Positions 1-8,438 of a DNA stretch of 64,000 bases are shown here, piece by piece. The notes beneath the pieces are model-generated. The model searched no databases. It was not told the DNA's origin and saw only the letters and a list, made by a program, of their open reading frames with translations. Origin of the DNA: DATKPA01 sp051955985 (lineage in GTDB: Bacteria > Planctomycetota > Phycisphaerae > WQYP01); the NCBI GenBank assembly GCA_051955985.1, contig JBQCGD010000119.1:20790-84789 (forward strand), in the 5' to 3' direction. The translations under genes were made by a program, and so were the position numbers. The stretch's first letter is position 1; each line of letters opens with the position of its first letter.

Positions 1-418
1 AATACACCTCCTCCAGATACCGCCCGATCTCCGCAAACTTCACCTGCGCCTTGGCGGCCTTCTTCGTCCCATTCGTCAACGCCACCAGCCGATACTCCGC
101 CTCCTTCAATCGCGCCAGCGCGCTGGTCACCTCCACAAAACAGGGCAGCCGCTTCATTCCTTCGGCAATCGAGTCGGCATCCGACCGCGGCACGGCGACC
201 CCCACCTTCCCGGCAACCACCTCCACTGCGGCCCGCGCCACCTTGTCGAACGGCACATACGCATCCGTGGGAATCATCGCCATCCACAGCGCCTGCATCT
301 CAAGAAACCATCGCTCGCGCATGCCGCTCCTGCCAAACAGGCGCTTAAAGACGGGATCCAGCGCGCGCATGTCCAGGAGCGTTCCGTTCAAATCAAACAC
401 GATCACCTTCACGCCCAT
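1..418 (-). CDS. HAD-superfamily hydrolase, haloacid dehalogenase type II-like (partial)
   Basis: The reading frame starts at an ATG on the minus strand and runs off the left edge of the window, so only about 139 N-terminal residues are visible. The protein begins MGVKVIVFDLNGTLLD. This is HAD motif I, with Asn where many HADs have the second Asp, as in the haloacid-dehalogenase type II subgroup, which usually has DxYGT. LTNGT near residue 115 fits motif II. The helical cap between them starts RALDPVFKRLFG. Proteins of this type are cytosolic hydrolases of phosphoesters or haloacids; the substrate cannot be read from sequence. It diverges from the YhaM-like gene. Confidence 0.75.
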   Translation of the reverse strand, partial: MGVKVIVFDLNGTLLDMRALDPVFKRLFGRSGMRERWFLEMQALWMAMIPTDAYVPFDKVARAAVEVVAGKVGVAVPRSDADSIAEGMKRLPCFVEVTSALARLKEAEYRLVALTNGTKKAAKAQVKFAEIGRYLEEVY

Positions 419-661
419 GAGAAATCTCCGCACGGTCTCGCACTTCCTCATCATGCGGCGCGGGCCGATCCGTTCAATTTCAGCCCAGCCACCCATTCGC
501 ACATGGCAAAGGGGGCCCTCGATCTTCGGCTTTGGCGAACGTGTAACTCGTCCCTGCACGCCTCCGTGCTCCCCGTGATTTCCGCGATTTCCTCCCCACA
601 TTGCACACCGCCCCGGAATCGCGTACCCTCCTCCGCTTGCCCTTACTCACAGGAGTCCTCC

Positions 662-1639
662 ATGCCCCGCATCGCAATCGCGCAACTCCGCGACGGTGAC
701 CTTGTCGAACAGCACTTCGTCCTCGCCTCCAAGCAGATGGGGCAAACCAACTCCAACAAGCTCTTCATCAAGGCCGAATGCACCGATGCCACCGGAAACG
801 TCCACGTTCGCATGTGGAACGCCAACCGCGACGGTTACGACCGGCTTCCCAACACGGGATTTGTCCTTGTCCGCGGCCGGGTCGAAACGTACCAGGGCCA
901 CCTGCAACTCATCGCCGATTCCATCACCGCCGTGGAGGACCCCACCAAGCTCGACCTTTCGGAACTGATCAAGCACACCCGCAAAAATGTTCCCGAAATG
1001 TACAACCGGGTGAAGGAAATCCTCACGCTGATCAGGGACAAGCAGCTCCAGGCCATCGTGGCCGAATTCCTCAATGACGCCGAGATCATGAAGAAGTTCA
1101 TCATTGCCCCGGCGGCGATGGGCATGCATCATGCGTGGATCGGCGGCCTTCTGGAGCACACTGTTTCGCTGCTGGAACTCGCCGTCCTCATCTGTCCGCG
1201 CTATCCCGACATTGACCAGGACCTGGTCATCGCCGGGCTGTTTCTGCACGACATCGCGAAAACTGTCGAACTCTCCTACACGGCCGGCTTTGATTACACC
1301 GACCAGGGCCGCCTCATCGGACACGTGGTGCAGGGGGCCATCTGGATCGACCAGAAGGCTCAACTGGCCGCGAAGAAACTTAATGAACCGATCCGCAAGG
1401 ACCTGCTGATGGTGCTCGAGCACATCCTCCTCTCGCACCACGGCGAACCGGAATTCGGCGCGGCCGTCTGCCCCAAAACGCCGGAGGCGATCCTGGTGAA
1501 CCTGATCGATAACCTTGACGCGAAAACGCAGATGGCGATCGATGCCGTCGCGGCGCCGGCGGAAGACAATACGTGGACGGAGTATCAGAAGGCCTTCAAT
1601 ACGAAGTTGTACCGCCCGTCGATCACGATCCGCGACTAG
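662..1639 (+). CDS. YhaM-like 3'-5' exoribonuclease: OB fold plus HD domain
   Basis: A 325-residue protein. Residues 10-90 look like an OB-fold nucleic-acid-binding domain. The HD metal-binding domain follows, with LEHT around His166, FLHD at 194-197, tandem histidines at 259-260 and LIDNLD near 283. YhaM-family enzymes trim RNA and single-stranded DNA from the 3' end in the cytoplasm and take part in RNA turnover. The ATG at 662 is preceded by AGGAG at good spacing, so I prefer it to an in-frame ATG 53 codons upstream that lacks a ribosome site and adds a low-complexity extension. The length matches the family. Confidence 0.85.
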   Translation: MPRIAIAQLRDGDLVEQHFVLASKQMGQTNSNKLFIKAECTDATGNVHVRMWNANRDGYDRLPNTGFVLVRGRVETYQGHLQLIADSITAVEDPTKLDLSELIKHTRKNVPEMYNRVKEILTLIRDKQLQAIVAEFLNDAEIMKKFIIAPAAMGMHHAWIGGLLEHTVSLLELAVLICPRYPDIDQDLVIAGLFLHDIAKTVELSYTAGFDYTDQGRLIGHVVQGAIWIDQKAQLAAKKLNEPIRKDLLMVLEHILLSHHGEPEFGAAVCPKTPEAILVNLIDNLDAKTQMAIDAVAAPAEDNTWTEYQKAFNTKLYRPSITIRD

Positions 1640-1663
1640 TTAGCAGTTATTAGTGTATCCGTA

Positions 1664-1713
1664 TATTAGGACCTCGCCGTTGTCCGCACGGACATGCGGG
1701 CTGGCACCTAATA
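1664..1713. other. Nested inverted repeat between convergent genes
   Basis: Outer arms TATTAGG (1664-1670) and CCTAATA (1707-1713) enclose an inner perfect hairpin TGTCCG-CA-CGGACA (1681-1694). It lies in the 97-base gap between two genes that converge on it. There is no T-tract, so a factor-independent terminator is not demonstrated. It may be a transcript-end structure or a short dispersed repeat. Confidence 0.4.
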
Positions 1714-1736
1714 ACCAATACCTACCATACGAATAA

Positions 1737-2453
1737 CTACTTCGCCGGCTGCGCCCCCGCGGTTCCGGCTCCTTCCTTTACGGCTTCCAGCGACCGCTGC
1801 CAGAATGCCTGGTAAGCTTCGCTGGCTGACGCGAACTTCCCTGCCTCAATCTCGCTGGTCATCTGCTCGGTCAGTGGCACCATCTTTTTCGCCAGTGCCA
1901 CCGCGCGCTCCGTCTGCTCCTTTGGCGTGTCCGACAATTTGAACAGCGTGCCCGCATCCAGCTTCCACTCGCCGTCGACCCTCTTCACCACCACGGTCCC
2001 GCCGGGTTGCTTCGTCGCTTCGTCGGCCGGGATTTCAATGATCGCCGAATCCCCCACTCTCTTTGCTTCGGCTCCCTCCACGGCCTTCAGCCGCGACTCC
2101 AACTGCTTCGAATTGACTCCGAAATATTGTTCCGCCTGGCCGCCAAACCGCTGCTCCGCCGCCTTCTCGAGCTTGTTCGTCGCCAGGATCAACTTCACGT
2201 AGGCATCGACGGTCGGCTGCTGCTCCGGCGAAACCACCAGGGCTGCGTTGATGGCCTTTTCATCGGTCGACTGCACTGCATTCAAGAACGACGCGATCGC
2301 CTTTTTGGGAGTGGAATAATCGGCGGGCGTTTTCGCCGGCAACACCTCCCCATGCCCGGTCGCCGTCTGGGTCGCATTCGCGCCAAACGAAAAGCTCCCG
2401 CCCGCCGCCATCGCAATCACCGCCGCCAACGCCATCCGCTTTACCATCGCCAT
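1737..2453 (-). CDS. Secreted protein of unknown function
   Basis: About 238 residues with a clear Sec signal peptide (MAMVKRMALAAVIAMAAGGSF, cleavage probably near FGANA), so the product is exported. The mature part is Lys/Glu/Ala-rich and helical. A segment starting TPKKAIASFLNAVQSTDEKA resembles the general accumulate-and-decay (SnoaL/NTF2-like) pattern seen in many planctomycete secreted proteins, but no family is firmly recognised. The ATG at 2453 has GGAAGG eight bases upstream, better than a TTG five codons earlier. It converges with the YhaM-like gene. Confidence 0.65.
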   Translation of the reverse strand: MAMVKRMALAAVIAMAAGGSFSFGANATQTATGHGEVLPAKTPADYSTPKKAIASFLNAVQSTDEKAINAALVVSPEQQPTVDAYVKLILATNKLEKAAEQRFGGQAEQYFGVNSKQLESRLKAVEGAEAKRVGDSAIIEIPADEATKQPGGTVVVKRVDGEWKLDAGTLFKLSDTPKEQTERAVALAKKMVPLTEQMTSEIEAGKFASASEAYQAFWQRSLEAVKEGAGTAGAQPAK

Positions 2454-2556
2454 CGATTCACCTTCCAAGGAAATATGTTGCAGCCCCGAATGCTAAGCCG
2501 CCCAACGCGCCAACGCAATGCAGCCACGCACGCGACGTCTCTGGTGGTGGGGGGGC

Positions 2557-3336
2557 TCAGACATCCAACTCACATACCACCGGAAAGTGATCCGACGCGA
2601 ACCTCGCCATCTCCGGCTTAAACACTTCACATCCCTTCACCTGCCCGCAAAGCTCCGGCGTCACGAACACATAGTCCACCCGCGCCGCCGGGTGGGAGGT
2701 CGTGAAACTCGTTCCAAACTCGGCAGGGGGGTGATGCAACGCGTGCGCATCGACATACCCGCGCTCCAGAATCTCTCTTACAACGTCCCGCGGCACTTCC
2801 CACCCCTGCTTACTAATCCGCCCCTTCGTCTTTTCCCGCAATTTCTCCGCCTCTACAATCTGCGCCGGGTGATAGGCGTTGAAATCGCCCGCGATCACGT
2901 GCGGCCTTCCCCGGAATAACTCCCCGATCGCAAACACCCCCGGCAGTTCTTTCAACCGCTCCTCCTCATCCGCAATCGTCTCCCGCGCGTGCAAATGCAC
3001 ACCCACGATCGGCAACTTGCCCGTTTTCGTCTCCAGGACGACATGACATGCCCCCTTCGTGAATCGCCCATCGAGTGCTGCATGATTTACCGCTTCGACG
3101 ATTTTTAATTTCGACAGCACGCCCACCGCCCCCTCCTTGTTTCGCGGGTTCTCCGCCCGGAACCGGTCCACTATCACGCCGCCCCGTCCGACCCGATCGG
3201 CGAGCTTTTGAAACAGTCCCTCTTCCCAAGCCTCGGCCACCATTACGACGTCGGGATCGGCCAGCCGAATCACCTCGGCAAGCGGGTCAATTCGCCCCTC
3301 GCCCCCCTCGAGAATGTTGTAAGCCATGATCTTCAT
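2557..3336 (-). CDS. Endonuclease/exonuclease/phosphatase family hydrolase
   Basis: A 259-residue metal-dependent phosphodiesterase-fold protein. Family motifs are visible in order: MAYNI with Asn7, VAEAW with the metal-ligand Glu35, VGVHLHA near 113, AGDFNA near 150, RVDYVF, and the C-terminal SDHFPVV containing the catalytic Asp-His. The family includes DNA repair nucleases, sphingomyelinase-like enzymes and inositol phosphatases, so the substrate is open. There is no signal peptide. It starts nine bases after the acyltransferase stop and has a GAGG ribosome site, so the two probably share an mRNA. Confidence 0.85.
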   Translation of the reverse strand: MKIMAYNILEGGEGRIDPLAEVIRLADPDVVMVAEAWEEGLFQKLADRVGRGGVIVDRFRAENPRNKEGAVGVLSKLKIVEAVNHAALDGRFTKGACHVVLETKTGKLPIVGVHLHARETIADEEERLKELPGVFAIGELFRGRPHVIAGDFNAYHPAQIVEAEKLREKTKGRISKQGWEVPRDVVREILERGYVDAHALHHPPAEFGTSFTTSHPAARVDYVFVTPELCGQVKGCEVFKPEMARFASDHFPVVCELDV

Positions 3337-3345
3337 TGCACCACC

Positions 3346-4482
3346 TCAACCGACGACATACCGCAGGAACGGGATTTTCTGGAGGATTTTCGTCACCAGC
3401 AGGCAACCAAGAAATAGCGCCAGCGTCCACGCGGGAGCGGCAATCAGCGTGTTTGGATGCACGGGCATTCCATGGCGCTTGAAGATTTCCCAGAGCCCCA
3501 TCGGATGAATCAAATAGATCCCCAGTGACGCCGGGGCGATCCACCGGCAAAGCTTGGCGAGCCATTTCCGCCCGCGGCCAGCGCGCCGATACCAGTCAAC
3601 CGTCAACGCAAAAATCGCCAAGGTCATGGACATGACCGCGGGGCTGGTGAAATCCCAGTAAAGCTCCATGGCGACGTTCATTCGGGCGACGCCATCGGCC
3701 ATCGCGTGCGGGCCCTTGGCGGACCAGATGCCCCTCCCGGTCGAGCCCACGCCGATGATCACCCCCGCGATGCCACCGATGAGCATCGCCCACGAGGTCA
3801 AGCGGCCAAGCGTCGACCCAGGCGTATTGGCCAGCACGTAGCCCGCGAGGAAGTACCCGACATACGGCACGAACATCTCGAACGCCGTGGGCTGAACCCA
3901 CATCCGCAGCGCAATCCGCAGACTGTGGTTGATCGTCACCATGCAGAGCGCCAGGGCTGTTACCGTGATCAGTTCCGCCCGGTTTCCCCGACGCACAAAC
4001 GCCCGGAACATCGGCGTAAACAGATACAGTCCGAGGATCAAGAACAAAAAGTAGAGATGAAATGCGGGCGTTCCGAGGAAGAAGAGCTTTGCGCATTCTG
4101 GCGGGGTCAGCTGCGTCTCTCCGACGTAATACCGCCGCCAGACCAGGTACGCACAGCTCCAGAACACCAGGGGCACGGCCACCCGCATCACGCGCCGCTT
4201 GAAAAACGCGCCCATTGGCTGGTCGGTCGGCTCCAGCAGAAGCGCCCCTGAGATCATCACGAACATGGGCACCGCCCACCGGCTCATCGCATCAAAGCAC
4301 AACGCGCCCCACCATGAGAGCTTGTTCACCTCCTCCGTATGCACCACCCCCTGCCCTGCGACATGAATCATGACCACCGCCACAGTGGCCGCCACCCGCA
4401 ACACGTCGGCATACTCCCAATGCTTTTTCCCTCGCACGGCGGAAGGTTCCAGTGCTAAGGAAGGATCGATGCCTGCCGTCAT
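3346..4482 (-). CDS. Acyltransferase family 3 (OafA/YrhL-like) membrane protein
   Basis: A 378-residue polytopic membrane protein with roughly ten hydrophobic segments. The first begins DVLRVAATVAVVMIHV, which holds the Arg and His characteristic of the acyltransferase-3 family. Such proteins move acetyl or other acyl groups across the inner membrane onto sugars of surface polysaccharides or lipids. GTRR-type charged loops and a C-terminal LIHPMGLW segment fit the fold. It is upstream of, and probably co-transcribed with, the phosphodiesterase-fold gene. The acceptor cannot be predicted. Confidence 0.85.
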   Translation of the reverse strand: MTAGIDPSLALEPSAVRGKKHWEYADVLRVAATVAVVMIHVAGQGVVHTEEVNKLSWWGALCFDAMSRWAVPMFVMISGALLLEPTDQPMGAFFKRRVMRVAVPLVFWSCAYLVWRRYYVGETQLTPPECAKLFFLGTPAFHLYFLFLILGLYLFTPMFRAFVRRGNRAELITVTALALCMVTINHSLRIALRMWVQPTAFEMFVPYVGYFLAGYVLANTPGSTLGRLTSWAMLIGGIAGVIIGVGSTGRGIWSAKGPHAMADGVARMNVAMELYWDFTSPAVMSMTLAIFALTVDWYRRAGRGRKWLAKLCRWIAPASLGIYLIHPMGLWEIFKRHGMPVHPNTLIAAPAWTLALFLGCLLVTKILQKIPFLRYVVG

Positions 4483-4712
4483 TCACGCCCTTTCAAACCA
4501 ATTCGAACGAGTTCACACGAGTCAAACGGAGCGGGCATGATACCGGCAAGAGGGGGCAACTGCCGACCTTCGGCGGATATATTAGTTGAGCTGAGCCATG
4601 CGCAAAACGTATCTAAACTTGCCCACATTTTCCTTGCTATGGCCGGATGTGCATTTAGAATTTGTTCCAGCAGTTCTTCATTCCATCGCTGTTGCTCCAT
4701 CTTGATTCCACG

Positions 4713-4736
4713 CCCGCCATCCATGCCGATGGCGGG
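4713..4736. other. Hairpin in the leader of the LEDR-motif gene
   Basis: Perfect 9-bp arms CCCGCCATC and GATGGCGGG separated by CATGCC, 41 bases upstream of the start codon at 4778. There is no following T-tract. In the 295-base gap 4483-4777 nothing else stands out apart from an AGGAG ribosome site before 4778. It may structure the 5' leader or be a dispersed repeat. Confidence 0.4.
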
Positions 4737-4777
4737 TTGGGTTTGTGTGGGATTACTAATCGAATAGGAGATCGACC

Positions 4778-5677
4778 ATGGAACGAAAGCACTCCTGGAC
4801 CTGGCTCCCCACGCGTTTCAACAGCCTCCCGGCAGGCGAATCCAGATCTTCTCCGAAACGCCGGCCTCCAATTCCTTGTCTCGAACAGCTCGAAGACCGC
4901 GTGCTACTCTCCGCCGCCTCTTCGGGTGGAACCGACGCCATCCTCATCGGGCTTCTTAAAGGCGAGGTTGACCTGCGCAGTTCGCAGATCAGCTTCCTCA
5001 AGACGGTTGAGGGCCTCAACACCGGCACGCAGGCCCAGTCCGATGCGTTGTGGAAAATGACGGACGCGTTCGCCAAAATCGATTCCGCGGTTTCCGCCCT
5101 CACGGCCGACGCCCTTTTCACCGCCGGCCACAAAGTCGACTCGAAGGGGGAGGAATTCCTGAAGATCAAACTGCAGGACGTGATCATCTCGTCGTTTGCC
5201 AAGATCGACCAGCAACTCGGCGCATTCGGTGATGGGTCGGTGGACAAACTTCTGCCGGCGGTCAAGGAGATTCAGAGCAACACGAGCGAATTCCTCACGA
5301 ATCTGTCGCAGCTTCCCGCGGTGCAATCGAAGGACTACAAGGAACTCGGCGGGTTCCTGAAGATTCAGAATGAGCTCTTCAAAGTGGATGTCATCCTGGA
5401 TACCGCTGCCAAGTTTCAGGACTTCCACTTCACCCACCACACCGACAAAGCCTCGACCACCCTCATGGCCAAAATGGACACCACCTTCAACAAGATCGAC
5501 TCGGACATCATCGCGGTCTTCGGCGACGGCTCGGTCGCCCAGGCCATCAAGGGCGACGTCGATGCCCTTAGGGTGGAAACGGAGGGCGTTCTCATCGGCC
5601 TTCTCAAACCCGCGCCCGTCGGAACGCCCACCATCACCGCCCTGACCACCACGCCGACCTCGGACACCATTGGCTGA
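4778..5677 (+). CDS. Surface/exported protein with planctomycete LEDR motif and internal repeats
   Basis: A 299-residue protein with a basic N-terminus and the motif LEQLEDRVLLSA at residues 35-46. This motif recurs near the N-terminus of exported planctomycete proteins in place of an ordinary signal peptide. The rest is helical and contains a duplicated unit: FAKIDQQLGAFGDGSVDKLL around 145 recurs as FNKIDSDIIAVFGDGSVAQA around 238, and ILIGLLK near 53 recurs as VLIGLLK near 275. There is no enzymatic motif. An AGGAG ribosome site precedes the ATG. Function unknown; the surface location is inferred from the motif. Confidence 0.75.
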   Translation: MERKHSWTWLPTRFNSLPAGESRSSPKRRPPIPCLEQLEDRVLLSAASSGGTDAILIGLLKGEVDLRSSQISFLKTVEGLNTGTQAQSDALWKMTDAFAKIDSAVSALTADALFTAGHKVDSKGEEFLKIKLQDVIISSFAKIDQQLGAFGDGSVDKLLPAVKEIQSNTSEFLTNLSQLPAVQSKDYKELGGFLKIQNELFKVDVILDTAAKFQDFHFTHHTDKASTTLMAKMDTTFNKIDSDIIAVFGDGSVAQAIKGDVDALRVETEGVLIGLLKPAPVGTPTITALTTTPTSDTIG

Positions 5678-5788
5678 CCCACCCCTGCCCCACACAGCGC
5701 GCGGGGCCGGCCCCACCTCACTGGACCTGCCCCGCGCTTCCTTCTCGCCCCAGGCTGGCTTGTCGATTAACGATTGAATACCGTTCAA

Positions 5789-7438
5789 ATGACCATCTTT
5801 CCCCCATCCTCACCGGCGGAGTCCACTTCGAAGGAAAGTGCGTCGCTCGAATCCTCGTACAACACGACGCCCTATTCCATCAACGCCTTCCCGCAGACGA
5901 CGCCGAATCGGCTTGCGGTTATCGCCGCCCTGTTCGGACTTGCCTCCCCGAAGCCGGAGAAGTGCCGCGTGCTCGAACTGGGCTGCGCCGCCGGCGGCAA
6001 TTTGATCCCGATGGCGCTCATTCACCCGCAGTCCGCTTTCACGGGCATAGATCTTTCGGAGCGCCAGATCGCGGACGGCCGGAAAGTCATTCAGCAACTG
6101 CAGCTCCCCAATCTCCACCTGCATCACAAGTCGATCCTCGACATCACCCCTGAGTTCGGCCAATTTGATTACATTCTGGCGCACGGCGTTTACTCGTGGG
6201 TTCCGCCGGAAGTTCAGTCGAAAATCGTGGATATCTGCAAGCGGAACCTTTCGCCCAGCGGCGTGGCCTACGTCTCGTACAACACCTATCCGGGCTGGCA
6301 TGCGCGCGCCGCGATTCGCGAAATGCTGTGGTATCACACCGAGCACCTGGAAAGTCCGGATGCCCGCATTGCTGCGGCCCGCCAGCTTCTCGCGTTCCTC
6401 ACGCAATCGATCCCCGCCACCGAAACCGCTTACAGCATCCTCCTGCGGCAGGAGCTTGCGCTATTGCAGCGAACGCCCGACACCTACCTCCTGCACGAGC
6501 ATCTCGAGCAGTTCAACGAGCCGTTGTACTTCCACCAGTTCATCGCCCGGGCCGCGGAGAGGAACCTGCAGTACCTCGGCGAAGCGAACCTGGGCGCCAT
6601 GATCCCGGCGAACTTCGGTGCGGAAGCCGAAAGCACGCTCCGGGCGCTCTCCCCGGACCTGCTCCACATGGAGCAGTACATGGATTTTCTCCGCAACCGG
6701 ATGTTCCGCCAGACCCTCCTCTGTCACGACAACCTCTCGCTCGACCACTCGCTGCGGCCCGAACTGCTCAGGCAATTCCATATTGCCAGCCCTGCGAAAC
6801 CCGACGGTTCATCACTTTCCCTCCACGACGAAACGGCGCAGACTTTCTGCATGGCCGGCGGGGGCGGGCACCCGAAACTCACCACCAGGGATCCGCTGAT
6901 GAAAGCGGCCCTGTTCCACCTGTCGCAGATCTACCCCGCCTCGATGCCGTATAAGAAACTGGTCATCGAAGCGCAATCCATTCTCGAGAAGCAGACGGAG
7001 TCCGGGGCTGCGGCGGGCGGGCGGAATAGTGGGTCGGGCCACATGGAAACTTCGTTGAAAGAACTCCCGACGCGCCTTCTGAATGCCCATCTCTCGAACC
7101 TGGTCGAACTGACCCTCACCCCGCCGGCGTTCACGGTCACCCTCTCCTCCCATCCCATTGCGTCGCCGTACGCGCGGCTTCGTGCTGCGGCGAACGAGAA
7201 GATCACGAATCTACGGCTCGAGACGGTCCAGCTTACGGAACCGTCGCGGCTGCTTCTCACGCATCTCGACGGCCTGCACGACAGAGCGGCCCTTGCGCGG
7301 GTGATCGAAAATTACCTTCAAAGCCATCCGCCGACGGAAGCACTGCCGAACCCGGAGCTTTCCCGGAGGGAGCGCGCCGCGAGGTACATCAGCGAAGCGT
7401 TGCCGCTGTTTGCCAAGTCTGCCCTCCTTGTTTCATAA
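5789..7438 (+). CDS. SAM-dependent methyltransferase with methyltransferase regulatory domain
   Basis: About 549 residues. The N-terminal class I methyltransferase domain has motif I VLELGCAAGGN at 61-71, the acidic ribose-binding GIDLS at 86-90 and an AHGVYSWVP motif at 131-139. From about residue 210 the sequence matches the regulatory domain common in this two-domain family. The C-terminal part after 340 is more variable. The substrate is unknown; members occur in proteobacteria and planctomycetes. A TTG five codons upstream is possible, but the ATG at 5789 is simpler. Neither has a convincing ribosome site. Confidence 0.8.
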   Translation: MTIFPPSSPAESTSKESASLESSYNTTPYSINAFPQTTPNRLAVIAALFGLASPKPEKCRVLELGCAAGGNLIPMALIHPQSAFTGIDLSERQIADGRKVIQQLQLPNLHLHHKSILDITPEFGQFDYILAHGVYSWVPPEVQSKIVDICKRNLSPSGVAYVSYNTYPGWHARAAIREMLWYHTEHLESPDARIAAARQLLAFLTQSIPATETAYSILLRQELALLQRTPDTYLLHEHLEQFNEPLYFHQFIARAAERNLQYLGEANLGAMIPANFGAEAESTLRALSPDLLHMEQYMDFLRNRMFRQTLLCHDNLSLDHSLRPELLRQFHIASPAKPDGSSLSLHDETAQTFCMAGGGGHPKLTTRDPLMKAALFHLSQIYPASMPYKKLVIEAQSILEKQTESGAAAGGRNSGSGHMETSLKELPTRLLNAHLSNLVELTLTPPAFTVTLSSHPIASPYARLRAAANEKITNLRLETVQLTEPSRLLLTHLDGLHDRAALARVIENYLQSHPPTEALPNPELSRRERAARYISEALPLFAKSALLVS

Positions 7439-7513
7439 GGGGCCGCAGGGTGGTGAGGCGGGACATGGCGGATCCTGTTTCCACCGGGCCTTTCGATCCC
7501 ATACACTTTTGTC

Positions 7514-8401
7514 ATGACGGCTGTCCCGGAAGAATCCTCAGCGCTTTACTGCCCGACCTGCTCCTATGACCTCCGTTACACGACCGAACCGCGGTGCCCG
7601 GAGTGCGGCTCTCCGTTCGACCGGAAGGAACTGGCGGTTTCGCGCATTCCGTGGACGCACCGGAAAACGCTGGGCACCTTTGGCGCCTGGCGCGGGACGC
7701 TCGGGCTTGCGATCCGTCCGTCGCAGCGGCTGGGGCAGGAGATCGCCTTTCCGATAGATGGGCGCACGGCGGGGCGATTCCGATGGCTCAATGTGTTGCT
7801 GGCGGCGCTGCTGCTTGCGGCCGGCAATGCGGTGCTCTTTCCGTTCCTGGACCCGGACCTTTTCCGGATCCACATCAGTTACACGTATGACGTGCCGGGC
7901 CTGGCTCTCGCCCGGATTGTTTCGCCGGCGTTTGCGCTGATCGACAATCCGGGGAGGCTGTTTATCGTTCCGATCGTGGCCTTGGTCACGTTTGCGGCCC
8001 TCTCGTGGTGGACGCCGTTTCTCGTGTGGGTCACGGCGCGATCGTCACCGGCGCGTCCGCGTGCTGCCGCACTGAGTCATTATCTTTCGGCGTGGTTTCC
8101 GATGGCGGTGGTGGCTTTCTTTCTGGACCTGGGCATTCTCGTGGTCATCCGGGACAAATCGGGCGATCCCTCCACGGCGGGGATCATCGCTTTCGTGGTG
8201 TTCAACGTGGTTGTCCTCTGCACGTGGTGGTTTGCTCACATCCTCCTTTATGGCCACGCCACGAACGCGGGCATTCTCCGTGCGGCGATTTTTGCCATCC
8301 TGCATCCTGTGGGGACCTTCTTTCTCTTCTACGTGGTGTCGATTGCGACGCTTTTGCTGCTGGGCCTGCTGGCGCTGATGGTCGTGAGCGTCACCACTTG
8401 A
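7514..8401 (+). CDS. Zinc-ribbon membrane protein of unknown function
   Basis: A 295-residue protein with an N-terminal CxxC-x11-CxxC zinc ribbon (Cys13, Cys16, Cys28, Cys31) followed by about five strongly hydrophobic segments between residues 94 and 293. This arrangement, a short cytosolic zinc ribbon on a multi-span membrane protein, is frequent in Phycisphaerae and has no assigned role. No Shine-Dalgarno sequence is seen. Instead TACACT lies at 7502-7507, only six bases before the ATG, compatible with a leaderless transcript. Confidence 0.7.
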   Translation: MTAVPEESSALYCPTCSYDLRYTTEPRCPECGSPFDRKELAVSRIPWTHRKTLGTFGAWRGTLGLAIRPSQRLGQEIAFPIDGRTAGRFRWLNVLLAALLLAAGNAVLFPFLDPDLFRIHISYTYDVPGLALARIVSPAFALIDNPGRLFIVPIVALVTFAALSWWTPFLVWVTARSSPARPRAAALSHYLSAWFPMAVVAFFLDLGILVVIRDKSGDPSTAGIIAFVVFNVVVLCTWWFAHILLYGHATNAGILRAAIFAILHPVGTFFLFYVVSIATLLLLGLLALMVVSVTT

Positions 8402-8438
8402 TTGCAGCGCAGCGTCGTCTTCGGCGGCGGGGCCCGCG

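Noticed and set aside
4479..4724. 81-codon open frame on the minus strand overlapping the acyltransferase start by ATGA
   Set aside because: The overlap is suggestive, but there is no ribosome site, no recognisable domain and the frame runs through the hairpin and leader of the divergent gene. I treat it as chance.
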